A stretch of 64,000 nt of DNA, taken from Pithys albifrons albifrons. Its lineage: Eukaryota > Chordata > Aves > Passeriformes > Thamnophilidae. Where the stretch lies: the NCBI RefSeq assembly GCF_047495875.1, contig NC_092480.1:3286001-3350000 (forward strand). Reading direction: 5' to 3'. Of the stretch, positions 1-11,028 are shown piece by piece (the first letter of the stretch is position 1; each line of letters opens with the position of its first letter). Below the pieces are notes generated by a model that made no database searches, was not told the DNA's origin, and saw nothing but the letters and a program-made list of their open reading frames with translations. The translations under genes were made by a program, and so were the position numbers.

Positions 1-2831
1 GCTCAGGGTCTGGCAGGGACACTGAAACCAGGGATGATGGGCAAAGGTGATGGCCAAAAGCAGCTAAATGTGGTGTGTGGGGCTGCACTTAAACCTCCCC
101 GTTTGCTAAGACTTTAATTCCACAAGCTTGACCTACGCCGCCCCTTCCCTCAGTATCTATCTTTGTGCCCGGGGGCTTTTTATATTTTAATTTGCTTTTG
201 AACGTCCTGCAAAATTAATGGCGCGCTCGGGGCCATTGTGTGGTGTACAGTAGAGGGAAGGGCCGTCGGCGCCCGCCGAGAGCCGGCGTGTTTCCCGGGG
301 AATGAATTGCTCGCCTGCCTTCACCCCTTCTAATTGTTGACAGTAAAAAGCGTTTAAATGCTGCTTAATTTGTAATCATCTTCCTGCAAAAAGGGGAGAA
401 ACCATTAAAACGTCAGAGAAATGAATAAATCCGTCTCTCACTGATTTGGGGTGGTAGCGTTTCTTTATCAGGGGTGATTTTTCTTCCAGTGGTGAGGGCT
501 GGCTTGGGGCTGCTGCAGCTGGAGCACAGGGATGCACGCATGGCAGGACATAGGGCCAAGTCCAGTGTCTCCCAGTGTGGCACCCTCTCATGAACTTGCC
601 CATTTTTTCCTACCTCCCATCCTCTCTCCAAGAGTGGGGCATAGTTGACATGTAGCTTAAAAAAAAAATTAAGTGACTTAGAGGCTGGCAGCGGGCGGTG
701 CCCGACAGAGCCCTGGCATGGTACCTGCTGCACGCTTTGGCTGCTGGAGAATCATCAGCAGAGCCTCAGGGCTGGGAGCAAGCAGTGCCTGGGCTCGATG
801 CTGGGATGCAGGGCCATCTCCTGCATCCTCCTCCTCCACACCTGGCCATCATCAGCCTTTGCGCCCTGCGGATGCTCTGCCCTCACAGGGCACTGTGGGT
901 GCCTCCACAGGGCCATGCCAGTGCACACTGACCTCCCAGTTTGGGGTGTTTATCTATTGACTGATGCATTACCTGCAAAAAAAAAAAAAAAGGAACCCAA
1001 AGCCCGCCTCTTGCAGGTGCTGGGCAGCAGCAGCCGTGGGATGCCCAGCCCCGGGGACCAACGCCATCCCCATGTGCACACAAGGCAGCTCGTCCCCATC
1101 GCTGCGGCTGCTAGAGTCGGCTCATTTTTTTATTCAAGCGGGGGCCAATTAGTTTCACAAATGAGGGCCCTACGGTGCCAGGGAGGATTTGTTACGGCCC
1201 CGCGCGCCGGCCCGGCGGCATTGTCCTGCCCTCCGCCCCCACGGGAGCCCATTGTCCGCGGCCCCAGCGGGGGCTGCTGGCGGCAGATTTATCGGGGCCG
1301 GCGTCCCGCCGGCCGGGGCCTCCGCTCCGCAGCTGGCCGCGGCGCTGGGGGCTCAGCCCCGGGGACCTTTGACCCGTCCTGCTGTCACCGCCGGGGCCGT
1401 GGGGCCACATACCTCTCGGGATTTGCTTTGCACGGCCCGTTTGGGGCTGCCTGCTTCTTTTTTTTTTCTCCCCCTTTTTTTGAAATTTTGAGCGTTTTGT
1501 CCACAGCTGCGTGGGGGGCGCATGAGCCTGCAGCCCCCCACCCCGGGATAAATCCTTGCAGAGGCAGAAAGGCAGCTCCTGTGCGGGGCCGCCTCTCTTG
1601 CTGCTTTTATTCCCATTTCACTGGGGGGTTTTTCAGATTTTGGAGTGGGTTTGGGCAGCTGAGTGCAGAGCTGGGACTGAGCATCCCTCCAGGCAGCCTC
1701 CTGCATCCCCAGTAGAGCAGTGCTGGTCTCAGCGTGCCACCACACTGGGTGGGTGACAGCACGATGCCACAGCAGGTGACAGTGTGAACCCAAGATGCTC
1801 TCTGGAATACACATTGCCCCTGCTTCCCAGGCTGGATGTGTGGGGCTGCCCAGAGGCAGCCTCACCTGGCACCTGCCTGCACTCTGGGCAGGACCACGAT
1901 GCCAGCACTGCCACTGCTCACCATGTCCCTGCCCCGTGGTGCCGTGGTCCTGCTGGTCCCCCCTGGGGTTGGTTTTGGCAGCATGGCAAGCAGCCCTCAG
2001 CCCCTGCTGTTCCTGAAGGCAGCGAGGATCCATTGGTTACCTTGAACATCTTGTGCTGCTAATGAATTGCTAATACAATTTTCTAGCTAATTTTATTTCC
2101 ATAGTCCTCACATTTTAATGTCTCCAAAAAGCGAGCATTTATTTGCTTAATCTCTCCGTGTAATACAATTTGCAGTGACTCACAGGTTCTGAACAATCAG
2201 CTATGCATAAGTGAAAACAAACTGTTTAACAGCACAGAGGTCTGTGATGTTTAGAGACAGGGTACAAGCACCTGGGTTGGGGTTTCGTCCCTGCTGTGTC
2301 ACTGCAGACAGGTTTGTACCCGTGGGTGATGGGATGGAGCTTGGGTCTGTGTTGGGGCTCAGCGTCCCATGCAGCACAGGGGTGGGTGCATCACCCTCTC
2401 TCATCCCACTCCTTGCTCCCCAGGGCAGCTTTGTGGGATGATGGTTTGGGGTCCCCTTTCCCCTGGACATTGCAGAGTCCAAGCTCAGTGAACTCTTAAT
2501 GGTGTGTAAGGATGAAGTGATCACCCACCAGCTGCCTTGTGTTTGGGGCATGCCTCAGCATCACTGGGGCTCCCACCTGCCTCCAATGCAATAAGAGCCA
2601 CTTGTCCTCCTCAGCAGTTCCCTTGGGTGGCCAGAATGGCCAGAGTCCTGCTGCTGGGACCCCAACAACACCCAGAGCCCTGTGGCTTTTACAGTCCTCC
2701 CCTGCTGCCAGAGTATCCCTGCTGCCATGTGGGAGTGGAGACCCTCACATAGCAGGGTGATGGGACAGCTGGCCAGGAGTCCTGCCTGCGTGCCAGGCCA
2801 TGCCTAAGCGGGATCTCTCCCTCTCCCACAG
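1..2831 (+). other. ZBTB16: ZBTB16 intron (upstream part, incomplete)
   Basis: Everything before the acceptor at 2830-2831 is interpreted as the intron preceding the finger-4 exon. No convincing exon is visible. Long open frames (for example 645-1715 +) lack splice-bounded homology and are composition artefacts of GC-rich DNA. A poly(A) run lies at about 977-991. Low-complexity-free blocks with TAAT-type cores (about 90-380 and 2050-2220) look like candidate conserved non-coding DNA. Confidence 0.7.
90..400. promoter_or_regulatory. Candidate intronic conserved non-coding element
   Basis: A non-repetitive block mixes AT-rich homeodomain-like cores (AATTAATGG, TCTAATTG, TTAATTTG) with retained CpGs. 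It stands out from the surrounding simple GC-rich intron. ZBTB16 introns are known to carry deeply conserved developmental enhancers, but this assignment rests on composition alone. Confidence 0.3.
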
Positions 2832-5766
2832 GTACAGACATGGCTGTTTTCTGCCTGCTGTGCGGCAAGCGGTTTCAGACGCAGAGTGCCCTGCAGCAGC
2901 ACATGGAGGTGCACGCCGGGGTGCGCAGCTACATCTGCAGCGAGTGCAACCGCACCTTCCCCAGCCACACCGCGCTCAAGAGGCACCTGCGCTCCCACAC
3001 AGGTACAGCAGCACCGCTGGGGTGGCCAGGGCAGGCTCCTTCTCCATGGGTAAAAAAAAACAGGAAAGAAAAGTGAGTCGTCTTAAAAGGATGTGATGCA
3101 AATGGCTTGGAGTTTAAAAACAAAACAGAAAAAAGAAAGCTGCGTGTAATAAGTTGATCTGGTGTGAGGTGGCACGTGACCTTCTTAGGGGGTGTGTGAT
3201 CATATCCGCCTCATCAGCTTACGGTGGTAGATGCACATAATCAGCTGGTGCTCGGCCCTAATGGGATTAGGGCGACCTGCGCTACGTGTAGCTGGTGCTG
3301 CTGTGGCCCCAACCAGGGCAGGGCTTGGCTGTGGGATTGCTAGGTGGGAGAGCACGGCTTGGGCGCCTTACGCTGTGTCCTCAAAGCGCCCATGCCGTGT
3401 CCTCAGCTCCTCCGACAGCATCCCCAGGCAGCTCCCTGGTCCTGGCCATGCCATCAGCATCACTCACAGCCAGCCACGAAACACCCCTGGAAAAGCCAAT
3501 CCTTGGGGAATGCAGAGGGTTGTGCAGGATCACAGCTGGTGCCATGGCCCTCCACAGCTGTGTGGGTGAAATATTCCTCACCCATCCTTTGCCCACATAA
3601 GTGGGAGGCTGGTTTGACCTCCTTGGCGGCACTGCTGTTGCTGGCAGGGAGAAAATTGTGTGCCAAGCCAGGATACCCCTTCTCCTGTCAGGCAGTGGGG
3701 CATGCACATGATCTTCAAAGGGGACATAAAGGTGGCTGCTGAGGGTCTTACAGGTGGTGTCACGGAGGATTGCTCTGTCCAGAATGTGGCTGGCAGCTGC
3801 CAAACCCACACATGGGCTTAGGGTCCCAGTGTGGGAAATGGGAATCCTGTGACGGTGATAAGCATGTTAATGCTGAGCGCTGGAGCTATTTATAGCCGGT
3901 AATCCGGTGACCTGGGCTGCGGGTCGGGCTGCGCGTGTCCCACGCCAACCTCTGCTGCTTTAGCAGCTCCCGGCTGTGAAAAAACACCAGGATCATCGGC
4001 ACTTCAGGAGCTTTTAATCGTGTTGCGTGGTGCCATCCTGCAGGATGTTCACGCTCCTCTCAGGGCCAGGATGCTCCGTGGCCCTGGCTCCCCCAAAAAG
4101 TGGACAGGTGGAAATGCTGGCTGCCTCCAGCTACAAAATTACTGACCCTGACTGTAGAATCCAAAACCAAGGTGACAGTTTGAAATTGGGCACGGAGAGG
4201 GGAAAGGCGGCTGCCCACAGGCACTGCCTGCCTCGCTTTCAGAGGGGGGCTCTGAACTGCATCCTAAGCATCCTCCTCCGCCAGTGCCCAGGCAGCAGCT
4301 GTGGGAGGGGGCGAGGGGCTGCAGGGCTGGGCTGTGGCACACGAGGAGAGAGTAAAATATCATTTTAAAGAGGAAGCGAAAGCGCAGGCATGTGAGTATA
4401 TAACGAGAAGGACAATTTATGCCCAGGCACGAGTGCAGTTTGACACGGGGATAATGAAAAAACGTAGGTCATTGTGGATGACTTAAGCCTTCACAGCTGA
4501 AGAAAATGTATGAAATGCGGGGAACATTACACGCTTGGCAGCTCTGCACATCTGCAGCAGGACAAGTGAAATACAGTTCGCCATTCTTTACCATAAACTG
4601 TGCTTGTAGGATATGCGGCACAGAGAAATTGTAATTACAGTGACAAGACAAATCAGTAATATTTAAATATTCATGAACAAAGTCTCGGACGATCAATCTA
4701 TCTTTATTGTCCTTGCCTTCGCGGCTGTAATAAATAAGTAGCTGGAGCCCTCACCTTTCCTTCAAATCATTCTGCCTTTGGTGCCGAACCGGAGTTCATT
4801 TATCAGCCACTCGGTCCGGAGCATGGGTGATGTCCAAGGCTGGGTCTGTGCCGGTGGTGCCGAGTGGAAAATCTGGGAATTGGTGGTGGGAGGATTGCAG
4901 CACCCTCCAGTCTCTCTACCCTGCCACAGACCCGAGCATCCCCTCCACGCAGGCATGCAGGGACCAGCATGCCGCACTGGGGTGACTGGAATGCTCTTTC
5001 CTGGCATGGCAATGGGTGCCCAGGGTAAACAGGGTGGGTAGCTGGTTTGGATGTGGCACAAAGGACAAGGAAGCCCTGACTGACGCGTGTCCTTGCAGGT
5101 GACCACCCCTACGAGTGCGAGTTCTGTGGCAGCTGCTTCCGGGACGAGAGCACGCTGAAGGGCCACAAGCGCATCCACACCGGCGAGAAGCCCTATGAGT
5201 GCAACGGCTGTGGCAAGAAGTTCAGCCTCAAGCACCAGCTGGAGACCCACTACCGGGTCCACACAGGTACGTGCTGGAGGGTCTGTGGTGAGTCGGGCGG
5301 TGCCAGACTGGTTGCCTCAGCAGAGATGCCAGCGGTGTGGATCAGGGCACCAGCCAGGGATAACGAACCTCCAGATGCGCTGGCACGGAGCTATTGTAAA
5401 TAGGGAATCAATAGTCACATCGGTTCTGCTGTTCATTACTTGGTTATCGGCTGTGCCCGCTGCGGCAGCGTCGATGCCGAGCAGTTAATTACCACCTGGA
5501 GGCCCTGAGCCCCACTGACACCCCTGTCTCCTGCAGGTGAGAAGCCCTTCGAGTGCAAGCTGTGCCACCAGCGCTCCCGGGACTACTCAGCCATGATCAA
5601 ACACCTTCGGACCCACAATGGCGCTTCCCCCTACCAGTGCACCATCTGCCTGGAGTACTGCCCCAGCCTCTCTGCCATGCAGAAGCACATGAAGGGCCAC
5701 AAGCCAGAGGAGATCCCCACTGACTGGCGGATAGAGAAGACCTATCTCTACCTCTGCTATGTCTGA
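2832..5766 (+). CDS. ZBTB16: ZBTB16 (PLZF), last three coding exons: zinc fingers 4-9 and C-terminus
   Basis: Partial gene; the BTB domain and first three fingers lie upstream of the window. Coding exons are 2832-3002, 5099-5266 and 5537-5766 (stop TGA 5764-5766). Each begins after AG, each internal donor is GT, and all junctions are phase 1 inside the His-Thr-Gly linker. They encode six consecutive C2H2 fingers starting at [49 protein letters not shown] and [10 protein letters not shown]. The protein ends in the PLZF terminus TYLYLCYV. Family knowledge: ZBTB16 is a nuclear sequence-specific repressor that recruits corepressors through its BTB domain and acts in stem-cell maintenance, limb patterning and innate-like lymphocytes. 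Identity to the human fingers is very high as I recall them. Intron 3003-5098 holds a possible regulatory block. The gene is convergent with HTR3A, which differs from the human arrangement. Confidence 0.97.
4340..4760. promoter_or_regulatory. Candidate intronic enhancer between ZBTB16 fingers 6 and 7
   Basis: The block is compositionally distinct and repeat-free. It has many AT-rich cores (TAATATTTAAATATTCATGA, GTAATTACAG, CAATTTATG, GTAATAAATAAG) and is set in a GC-rich intron. It is not coding in any splice-compatible way. It resembles vertebrate conserved non-coding elements near developmental regulators; this is inference without an alignment. Confidence 0.35.
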
Positions 5767-7702
5767 GGGAGGAGGCTCAGGGGCAACAGGGCCAAGTGGC
5801 AGAGGACTGGGCAAAAAAAACCCACCAAACCCACAGCGTCCATGGCCTTGTTTGTTTTCAGTTCTCGTTTGTTGCTTCTTGCTGGAAGGATCCTGTGGCT
5901 CACGCTGGGGTGGGAGACACACCAACCCCTTCCCCAGCCCCATCTGCACCACCACCCCAGCTGCTCATGTGCCCACTGCTCTTGCACCCTCACTGCAGGG
6001 CAGATTTCACCCCTTGCAGCCCCCAGATGGCCCCTCCATCACCCTTGGCACTGGCCACTAGTGCTGCTGGGAAGACCATGTAGGAATGAGGCACTTCCCT
6101 CAAAGTGTGCATACAGCCAGCGCTCTGGGAAGGCTTTAATTGCTGGTGTCCTCCATCACTGCCAGTCCCACCGTGGATGCCCTGCAGAGGACCCGACTCC
6201 TGCGTGGGGATTGGCCCCCATTTCAGCAGTTTCCCATTCTCCCAGGCTGTGGCATCACAGGTGGGAGAGTGCCGGTGCCCTGCAAGCTGCAAGTACTTTG
6301 GGAAGAGTGTCCTGGGGGATCCTAGCCGGAGGAGGGTGTTTGGGGCAGGGAGCCAGCTGTTAGCTGGGCTGCCTCGCAGTGCTGCCCGGCATCCGGGTAG
6401 ACACAAGGGGCACCAGAGGCTGCTGCTCTCCCCTGACCAAAGACCTCTCTATGCATTTCCCCCTCCTTCCCCCCCTTCCCAGGGCAAGGGTAAAGCCCCT
6501 CATGGGGAGGTGCAGCTGGTTTAGTGATGTGTGGTCGATGCTGGTGCCGAAATGGGGGCTGCTAGTGTGTGGTATCACTCCAAATGGAGGGATCCTCTTT
6601 TCTTCTGCTGATTTGTGGCACCTGGAAAGTGCGAAGTGTGGTTTTTTGTGCCCAGCCCTCACCTGCAGGAGCCTGTAAGTGAGGGATGCCCAGTGACATG
6701 CGGCTTCGCTCGCCGCTTTTTTTTGCTTTTTGTTTGGTTTTTTGAACTTTCTTTTGAAATATTTCCGCATTTAGCACATTTTACTTGAAATTACCTCGTT
6801 TTTTGGTGACCTCATGAGCTTTTATTGATTTGGGAGGGACGGGGGGCAGTGTGGCCGGGATGTACCAGCCACATGCCTGGCATCAGTGTTGGAGGGGTGG
6901 TTTGGCCGTGGTGTCCCTGCCAGCCTCCCGTTGTGCATTATCCTTACCAAAACTGGTATTTTTTGCCTGGCCCCATAGGGCCAGGGGTGTTTGTTCTGAA
7001 GCTACCTCTTGTGTTTGTTTTTGTTGTGTTTCTCCTGCGTGGCCGTGGGCTTGGTGGTTCCATCCCACGGCTTTATTTTTTTTGTTGTTGTTTTGCTGCA
7101 TTTGGGTGAAGAGGGGGAGAAAAGCGTTGTGGGGAGCGGGATGGTGTCTGGATACAGTTTGGAGGGACACTGATAGTCCCTCTGGGTTTGGGGTGCCTGT
7201 CCCACCTCTCCTGGTGCCGAGCAGGGATACAGCTATGGGAGCAGCATCCTCCTTCGCGCTCCAGTCTGGCTTTGCACGTGCATGTGCCCTTACGCGTGGG
7301 ACCGTTGCTGCTCCGCGCAGGGTGGACACCGCTGCTGTACAATCCGGGATGTGACTGTGGAGAACGGCTCGTTTAATTGTTGTGCCTAAAGAAAAAAAAA
7401 AACATAAAAAAATTTAAAAAAAGAAAACAGTTCTTTCACAGAGAAAGTTGCTGCAATTTCCGGCACGTGTGCACGGCAGGTCCCTGTGGTGCCCTGGCAC
7501 TGCCGGACGCGGGTGCCACGGTGCCGCAGAGCTCATGTGGCTTTTTTTGTTGCTTTAACCTCCCCTCCCATCCTGCCATCCCTCTCCCTTAGTGCTGCAG
7601 CCCCCGCTGAGACAGTGGGGGGGTCAGTGTTGGAGCGATGCCGCTGTGTCCTGAGCGTGCATCCCCGCACTGTTCGCTGTGGCGCAGCCCCACCACCCCT
7701 CC

Positions 7703-7731
7703 ATATATATATATATATAAGTATATATATG
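7703..7731. repeat. (AT)n microsatellite in the ZBTB16 3' UTR
   Basis: Alternating AT runs interrupted once by AAG, inside the proposed 3' UTR. Likely length-polymorphic. Confidence 0.85.
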
Positions 7732-8450
7732 TGTATCATAGCAGTGAGGACCAAGCGCCGCGCGGGGCCCTTGGCCCCGGGCTCCCTCTCCCCTGGCTTG
7801 TCGTCGGTGTCGTGAGCGCCCACCTGCCCGTCCCGTTGCTCTGTGTTGCCGCTCGTGGTTCGGGTCCGTCGCTGTCCTCGTTCCGTCTACCTCAGCACCT
7901 CTCTGAGCCCGGGCGCAGAAGGTGCCCAAGTTCCCCTTTGGTTTTCTCAGAGTATCTATTGGCTCCTATTTTTTGTACGACTTTTGCCCGTCTCCCCTCG
8001 CCGTTTGCTCCCCTGCAGTTCTGCTTGTGAGTCCTCTCTGTCCTCTAGCCACAGATGCCATTAGCTAAAAGTTTCCTGAAAAATAAAGAAAAAGAAAAAA
8101 AATTACAAAAAAACCCAGTTGTGGTGTCTCCTAGTTGCAGCTCTCCGCACCTGCCTTTGTCCTGTGTAGATTCAGATGCATTTCTTTGTAAGACTTCAGT
8201 GTTTCTGACAGAGGAAAAAAAATACAAAAAAAAAAAGGAAGAATATACTGCTGCAGGTTTTTTTCTCTCCATGTGTCACTAAGTGAAGTTCGTGCCTTCT
8301 ATAGCAAAGAGAATATTTTTTACATCCTACTAACAGTAGATTTTTTTGTAGTGAACATTTTTTGTATTTTTATTTATAAGTCTCATAAGGAAAATAGCAA
8401 TGTTCAGTTGTATACCTTGAAATCTGCAGTTAGAAAACAAAAAAACAACC

Positions 8451-8456
8451 AATAAA
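8451..8456 (+). terminator. ZBTB16: Polyadenylation signal AATAAA (ZBTB16)
   Basis: Canonical hexamer followed within 25 bases by a GT/T-rich stretch (AATTCTGTTGTCTCAGTCTG). It is a plausible distal poly(A) site for ZBTB16. Confidence 0.6.
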
Positions 8457-8475
8457 GTTAATTCTGTTGTCTCAG

Positions 8476-10407
8476 TCTGCTGTCTCCCATTCCTGTGCCT
8501 GCCGGGAGGAGGAGGAGCAGGAGGAAGGATGCATCCCACCAGCTTGGGGTGAGCCACAGGGGGACCCACAGTGGTGAGTTTGGAGCTGCCTGCTCGGAGG
8601 GGGTGGTAGGGGAGGTACTATCCCTAAACCAACCACAGTGAGTGAGGGGTCCCCCCGGGACATCCCAATGGACAGGGAGCATCCTGAATCCCTTGCTCTG
8701 GGAGTCACGGCGCGCTGCCTGCGCTGCTCACCAGGGAGCAGAGCAAGTTTGCCTCAATGAAAGTGAACTCGTTCATTTAAACCTGCCTGCAGAGCCGTCC
8801 GGCCCCCCGCTGCGTTAATTATCCTGTAGTTCCCGACTGATTGCTGTACACTAAGCTTAAGCCCTCCTTTATTTATTTACTGACTACATTAACAGCAGCG
8901 CCTGCTCTCCTTTTGTGCTGTGGCAGAACGCACTGCACCGCACACCGTGGCAGAGCCAGGTGGGTGCTGCCAGCATCACCCAGCCATGCCCATGCCTGTT
9001 GGGAGCTGCCTGTGCCCAGTGGGTGTCACGATGCAGTTACATGTTAATCACAGCACTGGAGTCACTGGATGAAGAACATCGCTTAGTTTTTCCCAGGGAT
9101 GATGACATGTGCCAAGCAGCAGCATGTGCCAGTGGCAAGGCCAGGCTTGACCCCTGCCCCAGGGCTTCACAGCAGGTTTGGGGGGCTGCATGCCCACTCC
9201 AAGGTCCTGATGGTCATCCCTGTCTCTCCCAAGTCCCCCCAGCTTATTCCAGAAAGGCTTTGGGCAAGTGGTGGGTAACTTTGGTCAAGGTTCAGGCAAG
9301 CAAAGGTGGTCATGCTGTGAATGACCTGTGGGTTGCAGTGCCCTGGGAGAAGGGGGGTGAAGTCCCTTGCAGTGCTCAGCCTGGCACAAAGGCGTTGTTA
9401 CAACAACGGGGAAATCGCGGTAGGACCGGGCCTTTGTGTGCACACTCGCGCAGCAGCTGGGAGCGATTATGCTGCAACAATGTTCTGTTCCATCAACATT
9501 ATGTCCTCATTAAACCTTTATTAGGAGATTAGATTCAGATTTATTGATTTTTTTTCTTTTTTTTTCTTTTTTTTTTAAGAGGAAAATCAACGCTCCTCTT
9601 GGAGAGATGCCTGGAACTTTTTCCCACATGTGGCACTTCCCAAAGTAGCGAGAGGGCAAAGGGAGAATCTGGATCTTTCCTCCAGCTTAATCAGTCTCCT
9701 CTTCAAGGGGAAACAGACCACTGAGCTGGACAAAGGGTTGAGTGCAGAATGCTTCCTAGCACAGGGAAAGATAAGGACCAAGCAGCCACTGACACGTTCC
9801 ATGGGAAGCAGCAGCACAGGTGAGCATCTCACACTGCAGCCCTGGGGGGCATCCAGGGTCATGGTGGGTAGGAGAGGGATGGCGAGTTTGGCTTGGGGGT
9901 CCTGCTGCCCTGTCCCCTCCTCAAACACATGGGCTGAGTGGCATCGGACGCCTGGGTCAATGGGCCCATTGGATTTGTCTGTTGGAGCGTTTGATGTTAC
10001 ACGAAGGCAGCTCATTCCAGAGGGTGTTAATTGCCCGCTGCACTGATCAGGTCTGTAGCACCATCGATCTCAGCAGGATCAATGGGCTGATTTAGTGTCT
10101 CGTGAACTCTTTAACTGGACACCTCATCAATAGGCAGCCACTTACAGACCATCAGCGCATTAGTGCGGGCCGGCACCGGCAGGAGCCCACTCCACCCGTC
10201 CTCAGCCCCCATCACTCAGCAAGAAGTTTTCCTTCAAGTGATGGCTCTGGGACGGCAGCAGAAGTCTTGGTCCAGGACCAGTGGGCTTGAGGGTGGCTGT
10301 GTGAGAGCCAGGTGCTGTCAACCCACCTGTCCCCCATCACCTGTAGGCCCAGTATATGCAGGGATACTCCTAGAGAACGGGATGGCCCTCCCAGCATCTC
10401 CAGCACG
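8476..10407. other. Intergenic spacer between convergent ZBTB16 and HTR3A
   Basis: About 1.9 kb between the ZBTB16 poly(A) signal and a candidate HTR3A poly(A) signal. It contains a T-rich run at 9547-9578. AT-rich stretches near 8800-8890 and 9980-10110 have unknown role. No exon or RNA gene was recognised. Confidence 0.5.
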
Positions 10408-10413
10408 TTTTAT
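10408..10413 (-). terminator. HTR3A: Candidate HTR3A polyadenylation signal
   Basis: TTTATT on the + strand reads AATAAA on the minus strand, about 615 bases past the HTR3A stop codon. It is the nearest canonical hexamer I noticed downstream of the gene. Confidence 0.4.
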
Positions 10414-11028
10414 TTCTTTTTGCCTCATGCCTCTGCCCTTGCAGAGGTTGATGGACTGCGGGAGCTGGGGACTGACCACAGCTGTGGTGGCAGTCATAAC
10501 CCCGCGGGTCTCTCCCAGCACTGCGTGCTCACAAAACCAGTCCCGCTGGCATCCCATTTTGGCCGCTGCCTGGCACAGCATCTTTCCCAGTTTGCTATAG
10601 AACTGCTGGGCACAAGCATGGTGGGGATCTGCAGAACAAGCATGCTCAGGGTCTAGGGCAGGGAATAAAGGCGGTAGCCGGGTTGAGGAGTAGGACAGCC
10701 GAGGGCAGCGGGCCCTGGGGCGGTGGGAACCCCTCGGGGCAGCGGGAACCCCCCCCCGAGTCCGGGAGACCCCCAGTTTGTGCAATGGCAGGGCCGCACA
10801 GAGGGGCCGCTGTCCGCGGTGCTGAAGCGGCATCTGCGGCCGCGGTGATCTCGGAGATGGCGAGGGGGAGAATGGAGTGAGGTTTGGGGGGCTTGGGGGC
10901 TCATCCTCGGCTCTGCCTTCCCACTGTGGGGCTGGGGAACCTGAGACATATTCGGTCGATAGCGGGTAGCACACACCGGAGTGAGGCAACATCCGCAGTC
11001 CCCCCTCTCTCTAAAGAACGGGCACTGC

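Larger units (their letters stand above)
5767..8475 (+). other. ZBTB16: ZBTB16 3' untranslated region
   Basis: No further exon is seen after the stop. The region is U-rich towards its end, with A-rich runs at 7390-7430, 8080-8120 and 8215-8240. It closes on a canonical AATAAA at 8451-8456, so the proposed 3' UTR is about 2.7 kb. An (AT)n microsatellite lies at about 7703-7731. The cleavage site is inferred. Confidence 0.6.

Noticed and set aside
645..1715. 356-residue open frame on the + strand
   Set aside because: GC-rich intronic sequence with few stops. It includes poly-Lys and poly-Phe from A and T runs and has no recognisable family.
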